Part shown: piece by piece, positions 58,101 through 64,000 of the stretch | How positions within the stretch are numbered: the stretch's first letter is position 1 | How the letters are laid out: the number at the start of each line of letters is the position of its first letter | Source of the DNA: Elusimicrobiota bacterium | Lineage (GTDB): Bacteria > Elusimicrobiota > Elusimicrobia > FEN-1173 | DNA: 64,000 nucleotides | Assembly (NCBI GenBank): GCA_016715645.1 | Contig: JADJZR010000007.1 | Location: 1-64,000 of the forward strand | Reading direction: 5' to 3' | Position numbers and translations under genes: made by a program | Notes under the pieces: generated by a model | Database searches by the model: none | Told to the model about the DNA's origin: nothing | Seen by the model: only the letters and a program-made list of their open reading frames with translations

Positions 58101-58152
58101 CCACCACGCCATCCTTTTCGACCACCTGGGAGACTGGATTTGATGTTTTCAT
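55141..58152 (-). CDS. Bifunctional mannose-6-phosphate isomerase / phosphohexomutase fusion
   Basis: A 1,003-residue fusion. Residues ~1-435 are type I mannose-6-phosphate isomerase: SIQVHPGLEQA, ANHKPELVVA and YLPAGVLHAYLEG supply the zinc ligands. Residues ~455-1003 are a phosphomannomutase/phosphoglucomutase: ELAFGTSGLRGLIRDITDLE, the phospho-serine loop VMVTGSHIPFDRNG (Ser558), the metal loop TDGDSDRPL (near 718), GYEANGGF and VRPSGNAPQLRIYA. The pair would turn fructose-6-phosphate into mannose-1-phosphate for GDP-mannose, feeding the adjacent polysaccharide cluster. ATG 58152 has GAGG 5 bp upstream, overlapping the ROK kinase stop, and beats the ATG at 58185. About 14 residues near 357-372 derive from a dispersed repeat. 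Confidence 0.92.
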   Translation of the reverse strand: MKTSNPVSQVVEKDGVVVLSPGVQHYEWGGSSVIADLLDRSNTDGRPFAELWMGAHPGNPSKVARASGDSVGLDELIARDPEGLLGRETAAHYGGLPFLFKVLDAAKPLSIQVHPGLEQARAGFADEDARGVPRQAPSRNYKDANHKPELVVAFGIDFWALRGFRPYSQITELLGAHPELHKLAREFVPTAEGLKRLYGSFMTDRTENVEALLRPLLDRWRRENQKAPFPKEDPRYWVLRADAQFSSPGRTDRGLLSVLLLNLVKLKPGEALYLPAGVLHAYLEGTAMEIMANSDNVLRGGLTPKHVDVPELLKTVVFEGALPEVLSPRAVRGAESVYRTGAAEFELRRLDLRAGIVTAEVPHPALSQEEREKQPFPLCGMFHTTSPSWSGEIYLVASGSVDVRWNVSGKMNVETGKKKGFCFFVPRGCVCSFKAGSDALVFKAGVPPVRSFRGKQPTELAFGTSGLRGLIRDITDLEAYVNTRGFLRYLVDQKGTVPGDVITMGLDLRPSTPRIASAVARAVSDEGLSVENTGCLPSPALLSYALGQNRPSVMVTGSHIPFDRNGIKFNLKSGEVLKEDEQGILARVQEVRAEEYNRPAQESLFDDSGFLASAQARSLPMETPSARDAYVRRYLNFFSSKGLSGCKVAVYQHSAVGRDLVVDILRGLGAQVTALGRSEEFVPIDTEDISDERLRDLQKMADQARQEMGALDALVSTDGDSDRPLVCGVRPDGGLVFLPGDLLGPLVAEYLEADAVVAPISANDALDIFLKGRRCPPTRIGSPYVVAAMKDATSNGFRRVVGYEANGGFLLQSPLEKQGRRLAPLPTRDAVLPILCVLFSAREKGLSLVALFDRLPRRFSKAGLLDNFPVESSRAILKSFSSPNPRVIDVVFGGKEEVTARDVAGQPVALSVPDRATLLAHRRRLEGLFNSAAGFEGGLCGMNVLDGIRLRFGNGDVAHVRPSGNAPQLRIYACAGTPQRAHDIVRLGLREPDGLLWTLETVR
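57039..57080. repeat. Dispersed repeat inserted in the coding sequence of the PMI domain
   Basis: The first ~40 bp of the element at 7114-7155 recur here on the opposite strand (CCCTCACCCTGCCCTCTCCC, with the same GTAAC-GCT-AGG lead-in). Read in frame it encodes VPHPALSQEEREKQ. The local sequence is also palindromic (CCCTCTCC with GGGAGAGGG). Confidence 0.75.
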
Positions 58153-58159
58153 AAAAACC

Positions 58160-59305
58160 TCAGTGAATTGGAATAGTTCCGGCAAGAAGAGCGGCTCCCA
58201 ACGCGCCGGCGTTACCGCTTTCGGCGGGAGGAGATAAAAGTGAAAATGGGGTTCCCGGAACTCTTTCGGCCAGTTCGGCCAGGGCGGATTCCCTCAAAAC
58301 GTCCCCCACCCGGCCACGGGGCACGCTCCCCCCCAACACAAACGTGGAAATTCCCCGAACAAAACGCACGTCATCCTCAGGCCACACGGCACGCCGATCG
58401 GTTTTCTCGATAGCGCCCCTGTATATCTTTTCCATAACCCGGCCCAACATGCGCCCTTCAAACCGAGCGATCTGCATGGCCAGTTCACGCTCAGGTTCGC
58501 CCCCCACCTCTCCCATCAAACATCGGTCCAACAACCAACCTCCCGGACTCCCCAACGGCGAAAACAGAGGGGGCTGGCCGTTCTGAACGAGTTTTTGATC
58601 GATTTCAGTCATGAGGGCGCTGATGGCCTTGCCGGACACCAGTTCTTCCGCGGTTCCGCCCCGGGAAACGGCAATCGTCATCCCCTGGACAACGAACGGG
58701 ACAGTCACCCCGCCGGGTTCAATCACAATATCAAAAACATGGCCGTCTGTTCGGATCTCCACAGGCCCGGTCGGGCCCACTTCCGCAAACCCTCCGCCCA
58801 ACCCTGTCCCCGGCCCCAAGTAACAAACGCGTCGGCCCTTGATCACGGAAGAGGTCGACTCTTGGCGTAGGAGCAGGTCCAAAACAAATCGCATTTGGGC
58901 CACCGCGTCGTTGTGAACGCAAAATGAAAAACCTGGTAGACGCCTGGACAGTTCCCGTTCCGGGTTCACGCCATCGAAATCGTTGGGATTCACCCCCAAA
59001 TTGGGCGCGGTGCCGGTCGCGATCACGCGCCCGCCGCCCGTTGAGGGGATGTAACGCCCGGGCATACCCACACCGATACGGACGTCCGCTACCCAGCCTT
59101 TTTCCTGCCCTTCTTTCAAAACGTCACGGAGAAAATCGGCCAGTCGGTCGAAGAATTTCTCGGGACAGTCCGCTTGGGTGGGAACGCTTCGGGAGAAAAG
59201 AACCGACGGGCTGTGGCTGACATCAAGGTCCACACCGATCGCGAAAATTTTAGTGCCCCCCACATCCAGACCAATCCGAATCGATCGGTTTGCGTTGGTT
59301 CCCAT
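58160..59305 (-). CDS. ROK-family sugar kinase (glucokinase-like)
   Basis: A 381-residue ROK-fold kinase. The ATP-binding phosphate-1 loop IRIGLDVGGTKIFAIGVDL is at the N-terminus, GVGMPGRYIPSTGGGRV follows, the catalytic aspartate lies in FCVHNDAVAQMRF, and the second phosphate loop is CYLGPGTGLGGGFAEVG. The usual ROK zinc cluster (CxCGxxGC) is missing, so substrate choice is uncertain; glucose, mannose or N-acetylhexosamine are possible. ATG 59305 is the start because the long upstream extension (to 59659) is low-complexity and runs through the neighbouring gene. It is followed after 7 bp by the PMI/PMM fusion, which suggests it phosphorylates hexose entering that path. Confidence 0.85.
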   Translation of the reverse strand: MGTNANRSIRIGLDVGGTKIFAIGVDLDVSHSPSVLFSRSVPTQADCPEKFFDRLADFLRDVLKEGQEKGWVADVRIGVGMPGRYIPSTGGGRVIATGTAPNLGVNPNDFDGVNPERELSRRLPGFSFCVHNDAVAQMRFVLDLLLRQESTSSVIKGRRVCYLGPGTGLGGGFAEVGPTGPVEIRTDGHVFDIVIEPGGVTVPFVVQGMTIAVSRGGTAEELVSGKAISALMTEIDQKLVQNGQPPLFSPLGSPGGWLLDRCLMGEVGGEPERELAMQIARFEGRMLGRVMEKIYRGAIEKTDRRAVWPEDDVRFVRGISTFVLGGSVPRGRVGDVLRESALAELAERVPGTPFSLLSPPAESGNAGALGAALLAGTIPIH

Positions 59306-59444
59306 CAGCCCCCCCGCCAGGCGCCACCGGACACCGGCGAAGGGTGATTTTAGCACAACCGTTTGCCCCCGGAAGAAAAAAAGAAGCGGCGGAACCGCGG
59401 CCTGGGAGGGTGCCGCGAGTCCGCCGCCGATCATCCTGCGTCCC

Positions 59445-60386
59445 TCAAAAAGAGGTGGTGAGTGAAATTCGGTGCGCCTGACCCAAATCGCCCATGGGGG
59501 AAACAGCGTAGTCCAGACCCAGAGCGCCCTTGGAAACCCCGAACCCCATGTTAAACCCAGCGAAGTCCCCCACCTCCGTGGCCATAGCGCCTTCCCAACC
59601 GGCTCGACCGGCGAACCGCCAGTCCGCTCCCACGGGATACACCCCTTCTCCCCCCACACATAAAAACGGGTCGTTGTCCCGGGGAAACTTCACATCAGAG
59701 GACAGAGTCCATTTCTCGTTAGGCGTCAACCCAACTCCCACCGCAATCTGAAATGGAAGCGGACGGGCGGTGTTTCCCAATCGAAGAGATCCCCCCGTGT
59801 TCAGGGCCGATACCCCCAACCGCAATCGTTCCTGCCAAAATTTCGGGGAGAGGATTCCCCCATCAAAAGTCAGGGTGGAATCCGATTCAATGATTTTGCT
59901 CTGAACACCTTTCACGGCCAACCCCAGATCCCATCCGGCCACTTTCCGAGCATACCCCACCGTCGCCGCCGCGTCCGACGGACGAAACGTCCCCACCGTG
60001 GCACCGGCCGTGGGTTCAGTTTCGTCGATGGAACCCGCGGAAAAATACGTCACCCCCACCCCCCACGCGCCCGCGCCTGCCGGATGAACGAAGTAGGCGT
60101 TGGACGTCGCGGTTCCTTCCGGAGAAGGCGCGTGGGACAGCAAGACCTGGCGTTTGTCCGATTCCGCCATCCCCGCCGGGTTCCACGCCAACACGCCCGC
60201 CTCGCCGGTCACGGCCGTGACCGCCCCCCCCAGGGCCGAAGACCGGGCACTAACGGGGACCTTCAAAAACATTCCCGACGACGTGCCTCGGTCGGAAGTC
60301 GATCCCGCCCACCCGATCCCGCCCGCTAAAAGCAGGGTTGTTCCACCGAAAATAAACCGCGCAAAACGTCCTGTGAGGGAGTTCAT
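59445..60386 (-). CDS. Second PorV/PorQ-family outer-membrane protein
   Basis: A 313-residue protein with a signal region (FIFGGTTLLLAGGIGWAG) and the family start GMFLKVPVSARSSALGGAVT, then GEAGVLAWNPAGMAESDKRQ. The rest is a series of amphipathic strands (WGVGVTYFSAGSIDE, AATVGYARKVAGWDLGLAVK, FGVSKGALGLDYAVSP) ending HRISLTTSF with a terminal phenylalanine, as expected for barrel insertion. Its ATG overlaps the stop of the SBBP/CARDB protein by 4 bp, so the two are coupled; a barrel following a large secreted protein with a FlgD-like tail mirrors the arrangement at 34.1-39.1 kb. A 139-bp gap to the ROK gene carries a GC-rich inverted repeat near 59392-59437. Confidence 0.85.
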   Translation of the reverse strand: MNSLTGRFARFIFGGTTLLLAGGIGWAGSTSDRGTSSGMFLKVPVSARSSALGGAVTAVTGEAGVLAWNPAGMAESDKRQVLLSHAPSPEGTATSNAYFVHPAGAGAWGVGVTYFSAGSIDETEPTAGATVGTFRPSDAAATVGYARKVAGWDLGLAVKGVQSKIIESDSTLTFDGGILSPKFWQERLRLGVSALNTGGSLRLGNTARPLPFQIAVGVGLTPNEKWTLSSDVKFPRDNDPFLCVGGEGVYPVGADWRFAGRAGWEGAMATEVGDFAGFNMGFGVSKGALGLDYAVSPMGDLGQAHRISLTTSF

Positions 60387-63300
60387 TGTTCCACCGCCAA
60401 TCGGAAGATTTTTTTATCGCCGTCTTTTTCAATGAAACAAAAGTAGACCCCGCTGGCCACCGATTGACCGGCCCCGTTGTCACCGCGCCAGAGAATCACG
60501 CCCTCGGAGTCCGGGGAAAGTTCCCGAACCAATTCCCCGGTTAGGGTGAACAGCCGCACCGTACTCCCCAGCGGGACTTCCATCTTGACTGACGTGTGTC
60601 CCCGAGCCGGGCGGAACGGATTGGGATAGATCTTGGACGAACTCGCTGAGGGCGGGATGGCCTGTCGGACAGCAAAGATCCCAGGCGGGGCCGATTCCCC
60701 CGGCGCAATCTCTTCCCAAGCGGCCCCAATTTCTCCCCATCGAACAACGCTTAAACCTCTGTTGGGATTGGTGTCTAGGGAGGTCACACGCAGAAACGCC
60801 GTATCTTTCCCGTCCACCGATACCCTCCAGGGTTTCCCGAAAAGTCCCTCGTTGAATGAGGGGGACAGACTCTCGTCCACAGGATCCAGGAGAATCGAGA
60901 CATCCGGACCTTCCTCTCCCGCAAAAACGACTTTCAACGGTGGGGACTCCGGCAAGGACTCAGTTTCTCCTTCCTCTTCGGCGATAAGGCCAGAAGCCAA
61001 AGGTTTTTTCGCGATCCTCGTGGACACCACCTGATCAAACAAAGACACTTCCTTCGCCTTATTTCGCGCGCGCACCTTGAAGTAATAAAGCACCCCCGGC
61101 TTAAGAACCGGCGTCACTTCCAGGCTTGTGGTCGAGGTCCATAATTGGAACACCTTGCTGGTCGACCCATAGACCTGATAAGAAGTCCCGGGCAAATTTC
61201 CGTTGGCTTTCCACGCCAAGACGGGGCGCCCTTTTTTTGAGACGAATTTCGTCCCCGTGGGTTTCTGTGGCGGGGCCACCACGTCCGGCAAAGCGATCCC
61301 CTTAAAAACCACGAGAAACCCATCCGAAGATCCCCCGCCGTTGCCATTCGCTGGGACACCAAGGACCGGTAAATCCGAGGAACCGGTCCCCCCCGCCAAT
61401 ATGAGATTCCCCGTTATATCCTTCGTCAGAGCCAGTCCCTCCAGCTCCGTTCCCGTCCCCCCCCAATAGGTCGAGTAGGACAACGTCTTCCCCGGTTTCA
61501 ATTTGACCAGAAACGCGTCTGTGGAACCCCGGTGATTCTTTTGCACCCCATCGGAAGTGGTCGGAAAATTAGACGAATCTGTTGTCCCAACAAAAATGAT
61601 TCCTCCCTCCCCATCAAGCTGAACGTCCATGGCGAGGTCCCGTCCGGTTCCGCCCAGATAACTTCCGTACAATAGCTTTGACCCGCTGTCATTAAACCGA
61701 ACCACGACCGCGTCCGCGCCCCCGCCTAGACGGGGCTGAACCGCATCGACCGTGACGGGAAAATCCGCCCCGTTCGAAGTGCCCACAGCCCAAATCGATC
61801 CGTCCGGCGCAACCGCAATTCGCCGGAGGCTCTCCGTCGACGGCGTCGCCGATCCGCCAACGAAAGTGGAGAAAATCCAGCGGTCCCCCTTCGCGCTCAG
61901 TTTAGCCAGGTAACCGTCCGTGCTGGTGTTCGTCCCGCAATTGCTGCAACTCCGGTCCCAGGCCCCGGTTGTCGTTGGAAAAGTGGGCGAGTGGGTGTCA
62001 CCCGATAGGATCACCTGACCCCAATCGTCTACCGCAAGCCCCCCGGCCCCGTCCCAACTGTTCCCCCCGAGATAGGTGGAATAAACCGCCGCATTTCCCG
62101 CCGCGTTCAATCGCGTCACAAACACATCTCCCGCCCCGCCGAACACCGTCTGTGCCGCCCCCGTCGTCACGGGATAGCCGCCATGGGTGAACCCCGTGAC
62201 AACCACGTCGCCCCCGGGCGCCATCGCCACCCGATGTCCGTAATCCCAGCTGGAACCGCCCAGGTACGTCCCGTATACGACCGACTTTCCGTCCGGCGTC
62301 AATTTCGCTAGAAACGCGTCCCGAGCTCCGCCCAACGTTCGGTCGTAAGCCCCGGACGTGGTGGGGAAGTTGCTTGAATAGGTCTTACCTGTCACCATAA
62401 TGTTCCCCGCGCCATCCAACGCCACCCCCAACGCTGAATCTTCTCCGCTCCCCCCCAGATAGGTGGAAAACAGAAGCGTCCCGTTGGCGGAAAATTTTGC
62501 CACGAATCCGTCCAACGTACCCCCGTTGTAGCGGGTGTCCCAGACTCCGCCCGTGACAGGAAACCCGCCCCCGTCCGTTTCCCCCACAACGATCGTGTTC
62601 CCCGCCTTGTCCGTGACCACGTCCAATATGCGGGAAGTTCCCGCGCCGCCAAAGAAACGGCTGTAATGGATTGCTGGTGCGGTGACCAATAGAGAGGTGT
62701 CAACGTTGTTGTTGGACTCGCTCATTTCCACCACTCTCTGCCAATTGTCCGCTTCCACCCGAAGCATGTGCTCCCCCGCCAGAGCGATCCAGGAGACGTT
62801 GGACACATGGGTTTTCCCCGGGGACAAAAGCGGGACCATCACGGTGGCGATTTCGCGCCCGTCAATTTGAAGTTTCAACGCGCTCTCACCCGCTGTTTCC
62901 CGGCCCCGGTTGGCCACGGTCACTTTAAAAGTGGTCGAGAGCCCCGCCATCAATCCCTCTGTCCCCTCAACATTTTCCACCACGAGGTCGGCCAAGGCCG
63001 GGACGCCCACCACTTGTTTAGACACATTGTTGTTGTCTTCATCGTGTTCGGCGTTGCGAAACCAGTTGTCCGCCTCCGCCAGAAACCGATGATGTCCCGA
63101 GGTTGCCGTCCAGGGAATCCTAGAGGTCACAAAAGTTTGTCCCGGAGCCAAGGCTGGGACGGTGAATTCGGATAAATAAGAGCCATCCATTTGAATTTTT
63201 AAAACGCTTTCCCCCGCGTTCACGGACCCCCAGTTACCCACTGTCACCCCAAAGGAGACGGAATCCCCCACCGAGGGCCGATCCGGACCGGAAATAGATT

Positions 63301-64000
63301 CCACCACCAAATCCGGTCCTCTGACAAAGGCCAGGTCCGCGATTGTGATCGTTTTGTAAATGGACGGGTCAAACCGGTACCACCCGTCCCACCAAAACAT
63401 TCCGCCTCTCGATCCCCGCTGATACGAGGCCCGAAGCCGTTCTGTCAAAACAGCCTTGTCCACGGACCTCCACCCGGGGATGTAGGCTTCCCCTTCAATG
63501 ATCGGTTGGGTCCCGTTCCAACCCACATTTTTCAAGGTGGTACCAATGTTACCGTTATAATGAAGATAGTCCGGATGGCTGTGATAGTCCAGCAAATCAA
63601 ACCCTTTGTTTTGCCATCGACGAATGGTGTTTTCGGCCCCCAGGTCGGACAGGCTCACCAGAGCGGTGGGGCGAACGTTTTTGATCATGTCCCGGAAAGC
63701 GAGGAAAAAACTTTCCCCTTGGACGTAAAGTGCTTCCCGGCGGTGTTGGTAGGCCAGGTCGTCCATGGCCTGAAGTTCCGATCGCCCGCCGGTGTCTGGC
63801 TTCATGGAGACAAACTCATTGACCAATTGCCACACAATCCGATTTTCCCGAACCAGGCCCCATTGCGCGTAGGGCTGAGCCGGGTCGTAAACCATTTTGA
63901 AAAATTTGTCCCGGAACAGGTTCAGAAATTGCGCCCGTTTGGGGCTGGCCGGGTCCATGATGTCCGGATGTTCGCCCACTCCGTCGATCCATTCCCCGTC
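60383..64000 (-). CDS. Large secreted protein with CARDB domains, SBBP repeats and FlgD-like tail (5' end outside window)
   Basis: The frame is open across the right edge (DGEWIDGVGEHPDI precedes a GTG at 63979), so the N-terminus is missing. The visible 1,206 residues begin with a segment like the C-terminal half of a glycosidase TIM barrel (LLDYHSHPDYLHYNG, PIIEGEAYIPGWRSVDKAVL, GGMFWWDGWYRFDPS). Two CARDB domains follow (DLVVESISGPDRPSVGDSVS; DLVVENVEGTEGLMAGLSTT), then about seven SBBP beta-propeller repeats of the FSTYLGGSGEDSALGVALDG type, a fibronectin III domain and a FlgD-like tail (IYPNPFRPARG, RLFTLTGELVRELS, SGVYFCFIEKDG). It is probably exported and displayed, coupled to the PorV-like gene that follows. 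Confidence 0.85.
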   Translation of the reverse strand, partial: DGEWIDGVGEHPDIMDPASPKRAQFLNLFRDKFFKMVYDPAQPYAQWGLVRENRIVWQLVNEFVSMKPDTGGRSELQAMDDLAYQHRREALYVQGESFFLAFRDMIKNVRPTALVSLSDLGAENTIRRWQNKGFDLLDYHSHPDYLHYNGNIGTTLKNVGWNGTQPIIEGEAYIPGWRSVDKAVLTERLRASYQRGSRGGMFWWDGWYRFDPSIYKTITIADLAFVRGPDLVVESISGPDRPSVGDSVSFGVTVGNWGSVNAGESVLKIQMDGSYLSEFTVPALAPGQTFVTSRIPWTATSGHHRFLAEADNWFRNAEHDEDNNNVSKQVVGVPALADLVVENVEGTEGLMAGLSTTFKVTVANRGRETAGESALKLQIDGREIATVMVPLLSPGKTHVSNVSWIALAGEHMLRVEADNWQRVVEMSESNNNVDTSLLVTAPAIHYSRFFGGAGTSRILDVVTDKAGNTIVVGETDGGGFPVTGGVWDTRYNGGTLDGFVAKFSANGTLLFSTYLGGSGEDSALGVALDGAGNIMVTGKTYSSNFPTTSGAYDRTLGGARDAFLAKLTPDGKSVVYGTYLGGSSWDYGHRVAMAPGGDVVVTGFTHGGYPVTTGAAQTVFGGAGDVFVTRLNAAGNAAVYSTYLGGNSWDGAGGLAVDDWGQVILSGDTHSPTFPTTTGAWDRSCSNCGTNTSTDGYLAKLSAKGDRWIFSTFVGGSATPSTESLRRIAVAPDGSIWAVGTSNGADFPVTVDAVQPRLGGGADAVVVRFNDSGSKLLYGSYLGGTGRDLAMDVQLDGEGGIIFVGTTDSSNFPTTSDGVQKNHRGSTDAFLVKLKPGKTLSYSTYWGGTGTELEGLALTKDITGNLILAGGTGSSDLPVLGVPANGNGGGSSDGFLVVFKGIALPDVVAPPQKPTGTKFVSKKGRPVLAWKANGNLPGTSYQVYGSTSKVFQLWTSTTSLEVTPVLKPGVLYYFKVRARNKAKEVSLFDQVVSTRIAKKPLASGLIAEEEGETESLPESPPLKVVFAGEEGPDVSILLDPVDESLSPSFNEGLFGKPWRVSVDGKDTAFLRVTSLDTNPNRGLSVVRWGEIGAAWEEIAPGESAPPGIFAVRQAIPPSASSSKIYPNPFRPARGHTSVKMEVPLGSTVRLFTLTGELVRELSPDSEGVILWRGDNGAGQSVASGVYFCFIEKDGDKKIFRLAVEQ

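Noticed and set aside
59306..59659. N-terminal extension of the ROK kinase to 59659
   Set aside because: The extra 118 residues are tryptophan/proline-rich, have no family match and overlap the PorV-like gene; the ATG at 59305 starts right before the conserved glycine-rich loop.
1..64000. CRISPR arrays, tRNA or rRNA genes, insertion-sequence transposases
   Set aside because: No regularly spaced repeats, cloverleaf-like intergenic segments or transposase reading frames were seen in the gaps, which are nearly all under 250 bp.

Overview
The window is a roughly 55% GC stretch of a Gram-negative bacterial chromosome. Nearly all genes after 10 kb lie on the minus strand, with long polycistronic runs and many 4-bp stop/start overlaps. 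Two PorV/PorQ-type outer-membrane proteins, FlgD-like C-terminal modules, SBBP/CARDB repeat proteins and one gene of almost 24 kb are a combination I associate with uncultivated phyla such as Elusimicrobiota or Omnitrophota. That assignment is a family-level recollection; no rRNA or tRNA gene is present to place the organism.

Layout. 1-3.4 kb (minus): a NifU-like Fe-S protein, a fused PabB-PabC gene (folate branch) and the start of a malic enzyme carrying many frameshifts. 3.5-10 kb: housekeeping genes (Mrp/ApbC Fe-S ATPase, exonuclease III, a MalK/UgpC-type ABC ATPase) interspersed with four toxin-antitoxin modules (BrnT-like, VapBC, MntA-HepT, HigBA), a duplicated 3' end of the exonuclease gene, and REP/MITE-like repeats. 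10.1-33.9 kb: one giant minus-strand gene, open for 6,946 codons and continuing about 1,000 codons more through three single-base frameshifts. It combines an N-terminal Tiki/ChaN-like region, several membrane blocks, three TolC-like modules in tandem, two GH5-like domains, a membrane-embedded family 2 glycosyltransferase and a tail with a tandem repeat and an HExxH motif. 34.1-41.4 kb (minus): a surface or secretion operon with two small paralogous secreted proteins, an Ig-like chaperone candidate, a FlgD-tailed protein, a GH113-type glycosidase carrying the same C-terminal domain as the small proteins, and a PorV-like barrel. 41.9-55.1 kb: an exopolysaccharide cluster (sugar transferase, GT9 and radical SAM on plus; two GT4, GH44-like hydrolase, a Wzx-WecG fusion, Wzy, Wzc and Wza on minus). 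55.1-64 kb (minus): a ManA-phosphomannomutase fusion, a ROK kinase, a second PorV-like protein, and the 3' part of a large secreted SBBP/CARDB protein that runs off the window.

How it fits together. The right half supplies sugar phosphates (ROK kinase, PMI/PMM), assembles and exports a polysaccharide by a Wzx/Wzy/Wza-type route, and displays or trims surface material with secreted hydrolases. The giant gene looks like a second, self-contained synthesis and export machine: a GT2 synthase, endoglycosidase-like domains and TolC-like channel modules in one chain. A conserved promoter box (two 11-bp direct repeats at a fixed 27-bp distance from a -10 element) precedes the giant gene and both small secreted paralogues, which suggests one regulator controls all three.

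Caution on quality. Several genes (malic enzyme, pabBC, brnA-like, higB, GT9 and the tail of the giant gene) are interrupted by single-base indels, most at or beside homopolymers. Sequencing error is at least as likely as real decay, and each such call is flagged.
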